Shown: positions 17,622 to 27,157, counted from the first letter of the stretch. The stretch is 64,000 bases of DNA from JAAELZ01 sp965223465 (GCA_965223465.1 OZ245025.1:1488001-1552000); one strand, 5' to 3'. Translations and numbers: made by a program. The notes: a model not told the origin generated them from the letters alone.

Positions 17622-20483
17622 ATGAATCAACCTATCCCTCAGAAAAGTTTTTTCTCCCGACGTGTACTATGGGGCGCAACCATAGGCAGTGCACTCGTTT
17701 TTTTTATTGCCGGTATTATCTTTTGGGGCGGTTTTAATACCGCAATGGAAGCAACCAATGAGCTGGAATTTTGCATTGGCTGCCATGAAATGGAGGAGAA
17801 TGTATATCAAGAATACAAGCCGACGATTCATCACTCCAACCGTACAGGGGTACGCGCCACTTGTTCAGATTGCCACGTGCCGAAATCCTGGGGCCATAAA
17901 ATGGTACGTAAGATCAAAGCCAGTAATGAAGTTTTCCATAAAATATTGGGGACGGTCAGCACACCAGAGAAATTTAATGAACATCGTTTAACCATGGCAA
18001 AACGTGTATGGACGGCGATGAAAGAAACCGATTCTAGAGAATGTCGAAACTGCCATAATCTTGAGTCGATGAACCCTAAATTTCAGCAACCACGCGCACG
18101 CAAGCAACACCTGAACGCCTTTGAGACTGGCCAAACCTGTATTGATTGCCATAAAGGGATTGCGCATAAAGACGTAAGAGATGCACTCAGCGATGAAGAA
18201 TTGGAGGAACTTGAGGCGCCCAACCCTAAGTTCGTACGGGAAGTGCCGCAATTATTTATCGATGGGCTGAAAGAAGTTGAAATGGCAGAGGCCGAACAGG
18301 CTGAGAAAGAGAAACAGGAAAAGCAACGAGAACAAGACGCTCGCGTTGCGGCGAAAGCAGCAGAAGAGGAGCGGGTTAAACAAGCAGTTGCCGCTGCCCT
18401 CGCTGCGGCGGCGAAAAGCGACAATAGTAATGCCGAAACAAAAACTCCTGCAGAGGCAAGTACGAGTACAGGTCCTGCCGGAACCGGAATCGATTGGTCA
18501 GATGTGCCATTGAGAGAAATTACCATTTTCTATCCTGGCCAGACCTCGATGGAATGGGTGCTAAATGGTCGCGATCACGGCGGCTCACGCGCCTTTTTGA
18601 AATCCGGTGATACCTGCGCAAGTTGTCATGATAAGGAAGCCGCAGCCATGGGTGAGAAAATGGTCGCTGGCGAAAAAGCCGAGCCCACGCCCATTCCGGG
18701 AAAACGCGGGAGTATTCCCGTGGCGGTGCAGGCCGCACATGACGACAGCAACCTTTACCTGCGCTTTGCCTGGGATGATACGGATCATGTCGCCGTTCCT
18801 TTCGTTGAAGGCGGTAAAATGGATGCGGAAAATCCGATGAAGATTGCGGTCATGTTGGCGACAGACGAACTAGAATATGCTGATCGCGCGGGTTGCTGGG
18901 GCACCTGCCATCATGATGCACGTACCATGCCTGATACACCGGAAGCGGAGGCAATGGCGGCAGTGACAGCGCTTGACTTAAGCAAAGGCGTAACAAAGTA
19001 TCTCAATGAAAGCCGAACTGAAATTGAAGTTCGTGGTAAACGTGGCAAAAAGCGAGGCGGTTGGGATAAATTGAAAACTACGGAAGAGAATCAAGCGGCT
19101 GTTGACGCTGGGCAAGTGATGGATCTGTTGCGCTATTCATCAGGCAGCGGTGCTATTGAAGACGGCTTTGTCTTTGACCAGCGCGTAATGCAGGGCGGCC
19201 AAGGGTTTGAAGTGGTAAGCAAGCTAGAAGACGGTCGTTGGATAGTCGAGATGAAACGCGCGCTGGGCTCAGACCAGCCTGGCGATCTCTCGCTGGCATT
19301 AGATCAAGTATACAATTTTGGCTTTGCTATCCATGACGACTTCAGTGACGCACGATTTCACCATGTATCGCTTGGTTACAGAATGGGCTTTGATAACGAT
19401 CAAGTTGATATTAATGTGGTCAAACGCGAAGCAACCGCAATGACGACCTCGGCTGCTGGTCCTACCGCCACTTCTACGGACACCCCTGCTGCTAGCAATA
19501 CCGATGCGACCAAGGGCTCAACTGGATTTGAAGTTGATTGGGGCAAGGCAGGGTCACGCGATATCACCCTTTTCTATCCTGGCCAGACCTCGATGGAATG
19601 GGCGCTCAATGGTCGTGACCATGGGGGCGCGCGTGCATTTATCAAATCCGGTGACACCTGCGTTAGCTGCCACGATAAAGAAACAGCGGTGATGGGAGAA
19701 AAGATGGTGACGGGTGAAAAAGCGGAACCCACGCCCATTCCCGGCAAGCGTGGCAGTATCCCCGTCAACGTTCAATCTACATACGATGCTGAAAATCTGT
19801 ATTTTAAGTTCGAATGGGATGACGGTGAACATGTGGATGTGCCTTTCGTAGAGGGAGGCAAAATGGACCCGGACCATCCCATGAAAATCGCGCTGATGTT
19901 CGCCACGGATGAACTTGAATATGCGGATAAGGCGGGTTGTTGGGGAACTTGTCATCATGATGCACGCACCATGCCAGATACGCCAGACGCAGATGCCTTG
20001 GCGGGCAACGAAGCCGCAGCACGTCTTTCGCTCGAAAACGGTATTACCAAATACGTGAAAGAAAGCCGTACCAATATAGAAATACGCGGCAAGCGCGGGA
20101 AAAAACGCGGCGGCTGGGATCTACTTAAACCAGCTGAGGAAAACGCAGCCGCGGTTGAAAATGGCCAGATAATGGATTTACTCCGCTATCGATCAGGCGA
20201 CGGTTCGACCGAAGATGGTTACATCTATGCTGAGCGTCATATGCAAGGTGGGCAAGGGTTTGAAGTATCCAGCAGCAACAATGCGGGGCACTGGGTCGTA
20301 CAAATGAAGCGTAAACTCGCTTCGGACCAAACCGGCGATATCAGCTTTGATACGTCAAAAAGTTATAATTTTGGCTTTGCCATTCATGATGATTTCAGTG
20401 ATGCACGCTATCATCATGTATCTCTCGGATACCGACTTGGCTTTGACAATACGGAGGTAGATCTCAATGCAGTTAAACAATAA
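17622..20483 (+). CDS. NirT/NapC-type tetraheme protein fused to two ethylbenzene-dehydrogenase-like heme domains
   Basis: 953 residues. Residues 1-40 hold one membrane anchor; residues about 45-190 carry four heme c motifs (CIGCH, CSDCH, CRNCH, CIDCH) as in NapC/NirT quinol dehydrogenases. A charged Ala/Glu-rich coiled coil (about 215-285) leads to two tandem copies of a domain resembling the EB_dh/cytochrome c-552 heme-binding family (about 290-603 and 637-953). Each copy has one CxxCH (CASCH, CVSCH) and a CWGTCHH motif. Probably passes quinol electrons to NirS. NirT is normally about 200 residues, so the fusion is notable. Confidence 0.88.
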   Translation: MNQPIPQKSFFSRRVLWGATIGSALVFFIAGIIFWGGFNTAMEATNELEFCIGCHEMEENVYQEYKPTIHHSNRTGVRATCSDCHVPKSWGHKMVRKIKASNEVFHKILGTVSTPEKFNEHRLTMAKRVWTAMKETDSRECRNCHNLESMNPKFQQPRARKQHLNAFETGQTCIDCHKGIAHKDVRDALSDEELEELEAPNPKFVREVPQLFIDGLKEVEMAEAEQAEKEKQEKQREQDARVAAKAAEEERVKQAVAAALAAAAKSDNSNAETKTPAEASTSTGPAGTGIDWSDVPLREITIFYPGQTSMEWVLNGRDHGGSRAFLKSGDTCASCHDKEAAAMGEKMVAGEKAEPTPIPGKRGSIPVAVQAAHDDSNLYLRFAWDDTDHVAVPFVEGGKMDAENPMKIAVMLATDELEYADRAGCWGTCHHDARTMPDTPEAEAMAAVTALDLSKGVTKYLNESRTEIEVRGKRGKKRGGWDKLKTTEENQAAVDAGQVMDLLRYSSGSGAIEDGFVFDQRVMQGGQGFEVVSKLEDGRWIVEMKRALGSDQPGDLSLALDQVYNFGFAIHDDFSDARFHHVSLGYRMGFDNDQVDINVVKREATAMTTSAAGPTATSTDTPAASNTDATKGSTGFEVDWGKAGSRDITLFYPGQTSMEWALNGRDHGGARAFIKSGDTCVSCHDKETAVMGEKMVTGEKAEPTPIPGKRGSIPVNVQSTYDAENLYFKFEWDDGEHVDVPFVEGGKMDPDHPMKIALMFATDELEYADKAGCWGTCHHDARTMPDTPDADALAGNEAAARLSLENGITKYVKESRTNIEIRGKRGKKRGGWDLLKPAEENAAAVENGQIMDLLRYRSGDGSTEDGYIYAERHMQGGQGFEVSSSNNAGHWVVQMKRKLASDQTGDISFDTSKSYNFGFAIHDDFSDARYHHVSLGYRLGFDNTEVDLNAVKQ
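18490..20480 (+). repeat. Tandem in-frame duplication of a roughly 940-base domain
   Basis: The two halves encode nearly the same protein: FYPGQTSMEW, NGRDHGG, KAEPTPIPGKRGSIPV, AGCWGTCHHDARTMPDTP, RGKRGKKRGGWD and FGFAIHDDFSDAR occur once in each. Copies lie about 1043 bases apart with a Thr/Ala/Pro-rich linker between them. DNA similarity is high enough for homologous recombination to be imaginable. Confidence 0.9.
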
Positions 20484-20814
20484 TCATTTATTAAATATTA
20501 TAGGTGGTGCCATATTATTGGCGGGAAGTACACAATTTGCGCAAGCTGAAGTACACATCGTGGAAATGCAAAAATTTAAATTTATTCCCGATGAAATCAC
20601 CATCAAAGTAGGCGACACCGTTAAATGGTTAAATACCGAACGGCGTCAGTATCATACGATCTGGTTCAAAGACGCGGGCGAAAAAGAAAGCATAGAATAC
20701 TACCCTGACGAAACCTACGAAAAAACATTCGATACGGTGGGCGATTTTCCTTATATCTGTGGTCCGCACATTGAAGATTACGATATGAAGGGCATCGTGC
20801 ATGTTGTGCCGTAG
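20467..20814 (+). CDS. Periplasmic cupredoxin (plastocyanin/amicyanin-like)
   Basis: 115 residues with a Sec signal (to AQAEVH) and a single cupredoxin domain. Type 1 copper ligands are visible: His in QYHTIWF, and Cys, His, Met in YICGPHIEDYDM. It overlaps the preceding gene by 17 bases and the next gene by 14 bases, so it belongs to the nir operon. A small blue copper protein here is a likely electron carrier to NirS, as azurin and pseudoazurin are in other denitrifiers; the partner is inference. Confidence 0.85.
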   Translation: MQLNNNHLLNIIGGAILLAGSTQFAQAEVHIVEMQKFKFIPDEITIKVGDTVKWLNTERRQYHTIWFKDAGEKESIEYYPDETYEKTFDTVGDFPYICGPHIEDYDMKGIVHVVP

Positions 20815-21121
20815 CATCGCTTTTTTGTTGTGCGTATTCAGCTTTGCTACCCTTGCTGAAGAGCTAGGCGATAAGCGCAAAGCCGAGCTCGAACATTTAC
20901 TGCGCCACGATTGTGGTTCCTGCCACGGTATGACACTGCAAGGCGGATTGGGCCCTCCCCTCACCGCTGACGCGCTCGCGACAAAACCCAAACCTTACCT
21001 TGAGTTCACGATTAGCGAGGGACATGCCGGCACTCCCATGCCCCCATGGAAAAGCGTTCTCTCACCCAATGAAATAGATTATTTGGTAGAGTTGTTACTG
21101 ACCCAGACAAACCCTTCATGA
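20801..21121 (+). CDS. nirC: NirC-like monoheme cytochrome c
   Basis: 106 residues with a signal peptide (MLCRSIAFLLCVFSFATLAEE) and one heme c motif CGSCH; Met in TPMPPWK is the likely sixth ligand. Size, GSCHGMTLQGGLGPPL sequence and position just before nirF fit the NirC/c55x cytochrome of nirS operons, which passes electrons to NirS or serves heme d1 maturation. Overlaps the cupredoxin gene by 14 bases. Confidence 0.82.
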   Translation: MLCRSIAFLLCVFSFATLAEELGDKRKAELEHLLRHDCGSCHGMTLQGGLGPPLTADALATKPKPYLEFTISEGHAGTPMPPWKSVLSPNEIDYLVELLLTQTNPS

Positions 21122-21125
21122 GTTA

Positions 21126-22370
21126 ATGACCAGAAACCCGAGTCACCACGAACCAAAAACACAAAACGGGCCGCGCAAATACTTTTCTGCTTTTACAGCG
21201 GACAAACTAATTGCCCTGCTTGCTTTGATTGCGACTCAACATGCCTGTATCCAAACCCAGGCATTGCGTGGTACCGGTGACTTGGGGGTGATCATCGAAC
21301 GCGCCTCGGGAAGTATTCAGCTCGTTGAACACAGCCAGCAGACTTCGCTGGGACAAATCTCTGAATTAGGAGATCTATCGCATGCATCCGTGGTGTTCTC
21401 ACGGGACGCGCGCTACGCGTATATTTTTGGCCGAGACGGGGGTTTGAGTAAAATCGACATACTCAAGCACAAAACGGTTAAACGCGTATTGCAATCGGGA
21501 AATAGTATCGGCGGTGCAATTTCCCAAGATGGCAAACTGATTGCCGTGTCCAATTACGAACCGGGCGGCGTTAAAATCTTCTCTGCCGATACACTAGCAC
21601 TGCTCGCCGATATTCCGGCGATGAGTGAAAATGGGCTGCGCTCAAAAGTCATCGGATTGGTCGACGCGCCACAACATCGATTCGTTTTTTCACTTTATGA
21701 TGCAGGTGAAATATGGATTGCAGATATGCAAAACCCGGATTCACCCAAGATCCAAAAGTTTACCAGCGTGGGCCAGCTACCCTATGATGCCCTGATTAGC
21801 CCCGATGGACGATACTATATCGCGGGTTTGTTTGGGGAAGATGGGATGGTATTGCTGGATTTATGGCACCCAGAACAAGGCGTTAAAAGAATATTAGATG
21901 GCTACGGTAAGGGCGAACAAAAACTGCCCGTATTTAAAATGCCGCATCTCGAAGGCTGGGCGATGGCTGGTAACCGCGCGTTTGTCCCGGCGGTCGGTCG
22001 CCACAGCGTGCTGGTGATCGATACGCAGAACTGGCAGAAATTGGCTGAAATCCCTACCCACGGACAACCGGTATTCGTCATGGCACAACCGGATAATCGC
22101 CAGGTCTGGGTCAATTTTGCTTTTCCCAATAACGATACTGTTCAGGTAATCGATGCTGAAACACAAAAGATCGTTAAATCTCTAAAGCCCGGCAAGGGCG
22201 TGTTGCATATGGAGTTTACACCCCGCGGTGAACAGGTGTGGATGTCCATACGGGATATGGATCGGGTGGATATTGTCGATACCCAAACCTTTGAAGTACT
22301 ACAACGCCTACCCGCAGAGAAACCCTCTGGTATTTTCTTCAGCGCCCGCGCGCACGAAATAGGTTTATAA
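21126..22370 (+). CDS. nirF: NirF, heme d1 biosynthesis protein
   Basis: 414 residues. N-terminal hydrophobic segment (about 25-40) followed by a d1-type beta-propeller (GTGDLGVIIERASGSIQLVE onward) without a heme c motif, which separates it from NirS and NirN. NirF acts late in heme d1 synthesis in the periplasm. The N-terminus is about 20 residues longer and more polar than a standard signal; whether it is a lipoprotein (Cys near residue 39, poor lipobox) cannot be decided. Starts 4 bases after nirC. Confidence 0.9.
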   Translation: MTRNPSHHEPKTQNGPRKYFSAFTADKLIALLALIATQHACIQTQALRGTGDLGVIIERASGSIQLVEHSQQTSLGQISELGDLSHASVVFSRDARYAYIFGRDGGLSKIDILKHKTVKRVLQSGNSIGGAISQDGKLIAVSNYEPGGVKIFSADTLALLADIPAMSENGLRSKVIGLVDAPQHRFVFSLYDAGEIWIADMQNPDSPKIQKFTSVGQLPYDALISPDGRYYIAGLFGEDGMVLLDLWHPEQGVKRILDGYGKGEQKLPVFKMPHLEGWAMAGNRAFVPAVGRHSVLVIDTQNWQKLAEIPTHGQPVFVMAQPDNRQVWVNFAFPNNDTVQVIDAETQKIVKSLKPGKGVLHMEFTPRGEQVWMSIRDMDRVDIVDTQTFEVLQRLPAEKPSGIFFSARAHEIGL

Positions 22371-22375
22371 ACGCC

Positions 22376-23398
22376 TTGGATACACTCAGTAAAAGCCTGC
22401 TCAACGATTTCCAGCATTGTTTCCCCCTGGTATCCGAGCCATTTCATTATGTGGCACAACGTTTAAACACCGATACGCAGAGCGTTATTAAACGTATTAA
22501 GTCGCTTAGTAAAAGCGGCACAATTAGCCGCATTGGCCCTGTGTTTAAGCCCAATACGGTCGGGGTCAGTACGCTTGCTGCAATATCGGTACCGCCTGAA
22601 GAACTGGATCATCACGCCCATATTATTAACCGCTTTGGTGAGGTCAATCACAATTACGAGCGTGAGCATGAAATCAATCTCTGGTTTGTATTGACTGCGG
22701 AAAATCAGCTGGCGTTGGACACGACAATTCGCGCGATCGAAAAACAAACCGGTCATGCCGTTTTAGTACTTCCTTTACTCAAGGAATACCACATCGATCT
22801 GGGTTTTAGCCTGCATCACCTAAACAAAGGACAAAATTTTAGTGACCAGGCACTATTGAATAAACTGCGTTCAACCAAACCGCTAAAATCAACTGAGCTA
22901 GAAGATGCCCAGGAACTGATCGCCGCTATTCAGGGCGGCCTGCCACTGGTTGAAAAACCTTATCAGGCACTCGCCAGTCAACTGGGTTGTCAGGAAACAG
23001 ATATCATCGATGGCCTGAAAATTCTCATTCAAACCGGCGCGATCAAGCGTTTTGGCGTGGTGGTACGCCATCATGAAATCGGATATTGTGCCAACGCCAT
23101 GGTGGTTTGGGATGTGACAGATGATCAAATTGACCACATTGGCCACAGTCTTGGTAGCGAAGACTGTGTAACGCTTTGTTATCAGCGACCGCGTGTACTG
23201 CCCCGCTGGCCATACAACCTGTTCTGCATGATCCATGGTAAAGACCGGGATGAAGTAAGCAGCTGCATAGCGCAACTACGCGTCAAACACCAACTTACTG
23301 ATATCAAATACCAAGTCTTATTCAGTGGTAAAAGATTCAAACAGCGCGGCGCACATTATCACCAACCAACTTCAGCCGATAACCTACGCGCTCACTAG
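22376..23398 (+). CDS. nirDL: NirDL fusion, siroheme decarboxylase
   Basis: 340 residues from TTG 22376, 5 bases after nirF; no better ATG is near. Two AsnC/Lrp-like units in one chain: an N-terminal NirD/G type (NYEREHEINLWFVLTAE) and a C-terminal NirL/H type (RHHEIGYCANAMVVWDV, RPRVLPRWPYNLFCMIHG). The fused form is known from other nirS clusters. With NirG and NirH it decarboxylates siroheme to didecarboxysiroheme, the second step on the way to heme d1. Confidence 0.9.
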   Translation: MDTLSKSLLNDFQHCFPLVSEPFHYVAQRLNTDTQSVIKRIKSLSKSGTISRIGPVFKPNTVGVSTLAAISVPPEELDHHAHIINRFGEVNHNYEREHEINLWFVLTAENQLALDTTIRAIEKQTGHAVLVLPLLKEYHIDLGFSLHHLNKGQNFSDQALLNKLRSTKPLKSTELEDAQELIAAIQGGLPLVEKPYQALASQLGCQETDIIDGLKILIQTGAIKRFGVVVRHHEIGYCANAMVVWDVTDDQIDHIGHSLGSEDCVTLCYQRPRVLPRWPYNLFCMIHGKDRDEVSSCIAQLRVKHQLTDIKYQVLFSGKRFKQRGAHYHQPTSADNLRAH

Positions 23399-23841
23399 TG
23401 GATCGGCTGGATAAAAATATCATTAATCAGCTACAAGGTGGCTTTCCAGTATGTGATCGCCCTTTCCAGCAGATTGCGGGGCAGCTAGACGCTTCAGAAA
23501 GCGAAATCATGGCCCGGATTCAATCGATGCTGGATGATGGTCTACTCACCCGTTTTGGCCCCATGTTTAATATCGATAAAATGGGTGGCATTTTTAGCTT
23601 ATGCGCCCTGCATGCGCCGCAGGATAAGTTTGATAAAATCGCAGATATCGTCAATGCGTTTCCCGAGGTCGCGCACAATTATGCGCGGGCACATCATCTG
23701 AATATGTGGTTTGTGATTGCCGCACAATCTCAGGCCAAACTGAATAACACGATTCAAAGCATCGAGCAGGCTACGGGTCTTAAAGTTTATAATTTTCCGA
23801 AACAGAAAGAATTTTATGTCAACCTCCAGCTTAGCGCCTGA
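23398..23841 (+). CDS. nirG: NirG, siroheme decarboxylase subunit
   Basis: 147 residues from GTG 23398, sharing one base with the nirDL stop. AsnC/Lrp-like fold; similar to the first half of NirDL (NYARAHHLNMWFVIAA matches NYEREHEINLWFVLTA), including the conserved His region. The C-terminus overlaps nirH by 26 bases. Confidence 0.9.
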   Translation: MDRLDKNIINQLQGGFPVCDRPFQQIAGQLDASESEIMARIQSMLDDGLLTRFGPMFNIDKMGGIFSLCALHAPQDKFDKIADIVNAFPEVAHNYARAHHLNMWFVIAAQSQAKLNNTIQSIEQATGLKVYNFPKQKEFYVNLQLSA

Positions 23842-24331
23842 GCCCATGACCAGTGACGTGCTAACCGAACTTGATCGGCAAATCGTGTTGGCGACCCAAA
23901 ATGGGCTCCCGGTTCACGAACAACCCTACGCGCTTATCGCAAAGGAAGTGAACGCAGAAGTTGAATTGGTCAAAAAGCGTATACTGGCTATGCTAGATGA
24001 TGGCCGCATCCGGCGTATTGGCGTGGTGCCCAACCATTATCGCCTGGGTTATACCGCCAATGGCATGTCGGTCTGGGATGTACCAGACGCACACGCAGAC
24101 GAAGTCGGCGATATGGTTGGCCAGCTTGAAATGGTCAGTCATTGCTACCTTCGCCCGCGCGCCCTGCCCGATTGGCCTTATAATCTATTTGCTATGGTAC
24201 ATGGTCATCACAAAGAGGAAGTTATGCAAAAAGTCGATCACATCGCACAATTGCTGGGTGATAAAGCTGTCTCACACGATGTCCTTTTTAGTACGCGCAT
24301 CCTCAAAAAAACCGGCCTCAGGATAAGCTAA
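23816..24331 (+). CDS. nirH: NirH, siroheme decarboxylase subunit
   Basis: 171 residues. The second-half type of the AsnC/Lrp-like pair, with PNHYRLGYTANGMSVWDV and RPRALPDWPYNLFAMVHGH, matching the C-terminal half of NirDL. ATG 23816 overlaps nirG by 26 bases; ATG 23846 is an alternative that would remove 10 residues before the conserved part. Its stop overlaps the nirJ ATG by one base. Confidence 0.9.
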   Translation: MSTSSLAPEPMTSDVLTELDRQIVLATQNGLPVHEQPYALIAKEVNAEVELVKKRILAMLDDGRIRRIGVVPNHYRLGYTANGMSVWDVPDAHADEVGDMVGQLEMVSHCYLRPRALPDWPYNLFAMVHGHHKEEVMQKVDHIAQLLGDKAVSHDVLFSTRILKKTGLRIS

Positions 24332-25542
24332 TGTTTAGAGTTTCCCAATTTATGCAATTGCTCGCCAACCCCGAACATAAAATGCGCGCCGGAAAACCCA
24401 AAGGACCTGTGGTTATCTGGAATTTGGTGCGCCGCTGCAATCTGACGTGTAAGCATTGTTATGCGATTTCAGCGGATACCGATTTCCCCGGTGAATTGAG
24501 TACTGAACAGGTGTTCGGTGTGATGGACGACCTTCAGCAATTTGGCGTACCGGTATTGATTCTATCCGGCGGTGAACCCTTAATGCGACCAGATATTTTC
24601 GATATATCACGGCGCGCCAAGGCCATGGGATTTTACACCGCGCTATCGAGCAATGGCACTTTGATTGATGATAGCAATATCGATGAAATTGCCTCAATTG
24701 GTTATGATTACTTGGGCATTAGCATCGACGGCCTACGCGCAACGCATGATAAATTTCGTCGAAAAATTGGCGCTTTTGATGAAGCCATGCGTGGAATTCG
24801 GCTCTGTCGTGATAAAGGTATTAAGGTAGGGTTGCGTTTTACCGTCACCCAGGATAACGCGGATGAATTCCCGGATTTGCTTAAGCTGATGGAGACCGAA
24901 CAAATCGATAAATTCTATCTCTCGCATCTTAACTACGCGGGCAGAGGAGACAAAAATCGTCGGGATGATACCGCAGTTAAAATGACCCGCAGCGTCATGG
25001 ATCGGTTGTTTGATACCGCCTGGCATGCACAAATCAATCAAACTGAGCAGGAATTTGTTACCGGAAACAATGATGCCGATGGTGTGTATTTTCTACAATG
25101 GGTGCGCGCGCGATTTCCAGAAAAAGCAGATTTTATTCATCAGAAATTGATCGCCTGGGGAGGCAACTCGTCAGGGGTCAATATTTCCAATATTGATAAT
25201 CTGGGTAATGTACACCCCGATACCATGTGGTGGAATTACAACCTCGGCAACGTCAAAGAGCGCCCATTTTCGGAAATTTGGCAGGACACGTCAGACCCAC
25301 TGATGGCGGGCTTAAAGCTATCACCCAGACCATTAAAGGGACGCTGTAGAGTATGTAATTATCGAAATATTTGTGGCGGTAATACCCGTACCCGCGCGTT
25401 TCAGATGACCGATGACCCATGGTGGCAAGACCCGGGCTGTTATCTTAGTGATGAAGAATTGGGCATTGAATACGCCCAATATCGTGATGATGAGCCGCAA
25501 GGTGATCAATTACAAAGACGCGTTATACGACGTGCTTCATAA
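24331..25542 (+). CDS. nirJ: NirJ, radical SAM enzyme of heme d1 synthesis
   Basis: 403 residues. Radical SAM cluster motif CNLTCKHC near residues 36-43, followed by SGGEPLMRPD. C-terminal SPASM-like cysteines (CRVCNYRNICGG and PGCYL) bind a second cluster. NirJ removes propionate side chains from didecarboxysiroheme. Part of the continuous nirF-to-nirN operon. Confidence 0.95.
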   Translation: MFRVSQFMQLLANPEHKMRAGKPKGPVVIWNLVRRCNLTCKHCYAISADTDFPGELSTEQVFGVMDDLQQFGVPVLILSGGEPLMRPDIFDISRRAKAMGFYTALSSNGTLIDDSNIDEIASIGYDYLGISIDGLRATHDKFRRKIGAFDEAMRGIRLCRDKGIKVGLRFTVTQDNADEFPDLLKLMETEQIDKFYLSHLNYAGRGDKNRRDDTAVKMTRSVMDRLFDTAWHAQINQTEQEFVTGNNDADGVYFLQWVRARFPEKADFIHQKLIAWGGNSSGVNISNIDNLGNVHPDTMWWNYNLGNVKERPFSEIWQDTSDPLMAGLKLSPRPLKGRCRVCNYRNICGGNTRTRAFQMTDDPWWQDPGCYLSDEELGIEYAQYRDDEPQGDQLQRRVIRRAS

Positions 25543-25573
25543 ATCACGAACTCACCTGCAAACCAGGCATCTT

Positions 25574-27157
25574 ATGATTTTTCCAAGCGCCAAATTGCAG
25601 GCGATGCTGCTTATATTGGGGAGTTTAGTTGTGGCCCACATTGTGTATGCTGCGGATAAGGATAACACGCTTACGCTTTATACCCAGCACTGTGGTGAAT
25701 GTCATGGCGCGAATCGCTTGGGAAGCATCGGTCCAGCCTTACTACCAGAAAATCTGCACCGGCTTAAAAAAACCAAAGCAATAGAAATCATTAAACAGGG
25801 ACGTATTGCGACCCAAATGCCCGCCTTTGGCGAAAAACTATCGGATGCACAGATCGACAGTATCACGGAGTACATTTACACCCCACCAACAATTGCACCT
25901 AAATGGACAGCACAAGATATTCGAGCCAGCCAGATTATATATGACCAAGAGGCAGTCGATGGTTTACACGAAAATACAAAACCTGGGTATACGGCAGATC
26001 CGCTTAATCTATTTCTGGTGGTTGAAGCGGGCAGTCATCACGTGACGGTGCTAGACGGTGACAAGTTTGAGCCCATTCATCGGTTTAAATCGCGCTTTGC
26101 GCTACACGGTGGACCCAAATATTCGTCAACCGGCCGTTACGTTTATTTCGCCTCGCGCGATGGTTGGATTACTAAGTTTGATATGTACCGCCTAAAGGTC
26201 GTGGCTGAAGTGCGTGCTGGAATCAACACGCGTAATGCCGCAGTATCTGCCGATGATCGTTATTTACTGGTGGGTAATTACCTCCCGCATGAGCTCGTGT
26301 TGCTCGATGCCAATGATCTGAGCTTGATCAAGGTGATCCCTGTAATCGGCGCAAATGGCCAAAGCTCACGCGTGAGCGCGGTCTATACCGCCCCACCCCG
26401 AAACAGTTTCATTATTGCGCTGAAAGATATAGAGGAGCTCTGGGAGTTAAATTATTCCGATACCCCACCTTTGGGATTTAGCGCCAACTGGAATCATGAT
26501 TATCGAGCGGACTCGGGCGATACTATTGATACGCCCTTCCCCATAAAACGCCTTACCGTAGATGGCTATTTTGACGATTTCTTTTTTGATCAGGAATACG
26601 TCCGGGTGATCGGCTCGTCGAGAGCGGGCGGTACCCGTGTATTTGATCTGGATCTGGGTCGCATCACGCATCAGCTTGATTTACAAGGTATGCCACACCT
26701 CGCTTCCGGCATTACCTGGCCCTTTAAAGACACCACCGTGTTAGCAACACCAAATATACGCAAAGGTGAAGTCGATATTATTGATATGCAAAGCTGGAAG
26801 ATCATAAAACGTATCCCGACACAGGGTGCTGGATTCTTTATGCGCAGCCATGAAAACTCTCCTTATGCCTGGGTTGATGTATTTTTTGGCGAAAACCATG
26901 ATTTGATGCACGTTATCGACAAACAAAAACTAGAGATCATCAAAACGCTCAAACCTGCCCCGGGCAAGACCTCTGCTCATATAGAATTTACCCGTGATGG
27001 CGGCCATGCGCTACTCAGCATCTGGGATCTAGAAGGCGAACTGGTGGTTTATGATGCCAATACCCTTACGGAAGTTAAGCGCCTACCGATGAGCAAACCT
27101 GTTGGCAAATATAACGTGCACAACAAAATCACCCGTTCTGAAGGAACAAGTCACTAA
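25574..27157 (+). CDS. nirN: NirN-like c-type cytochrome with heme d1 propeller
   Basis: About 527 residues from ATG 25574; ATG 25604 (MLLILGSLVVAHIVYA) is an alternative signal-peptide start, and the frame stays open upstream into nirJ. One heme c motif CGECH near residue 46, then a d1-type eight-bladed propeller. Similar layout to NirS, but it lies at the end of the d1 biosynthesis genes and lacks NirS-like N-terminal features, so NirN is favoured. NirN binds the d1 precursor and helps the final dehydrogenation and transfer to NirS. Confidence 0.87.
   Translation: MIFPSAKLQAMLLILGSLVVAHIVYAADKDNTLTLYTQHCGECHGANRLGSIGPALLPENLHRLKKTKAIEIIKQGRIATQMPAFGEKLSDAQIDSITEYIYTPPTIAPKWTAQDIRASQIIYDQEAVDGLHENTKPGYTADPLNLFLVVEAGSHHVTVLDGDKFEPIHRFKSRFALHGGPKYSSTGRYVYFASRDGWITKFDMYRLKVVAEVRAGINTRNAAVSADDRYLLVGNYLPHELVLLDANDLSLIKVIPVIGANGQSSRVSAVYTAPPRNSFIIALKDIEELWELNYSDTPPLGFSANWNHDYRADSGDTIDTPFPIKRLTVDGYFDDFFFDQEYVRVIGSSRAGGTRVFDLDLGRITHQLDLQGMPHLASGITWPFKDTTVLATPNIRKGEVDIIDMQSWKIIKRIPTQGAGFFMRSHENSPYAWVDVFFGENHDLMHVIDKQKLEIIKTLKPAPGKTSAHIEFTRDGGHALLSIWDLEGELVVYDANTLTEVKRLPMSKPVGKYNVHNKITRSEGTSH

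Noticed and set aside
18083..18526. 147-codon minus-strand frame
   Set aside because: Antisense to the Ala/Glu-rich coiled-coil region of the NirT fusion; serine/alanine-rich artefact.
24331..25542. Possibility that nirJ is a generic heme/PQQ-type radical SAM maturase
   Set aside because: Location between nirH and nirN and the C-terminal cysteine set identify it as NirJ.
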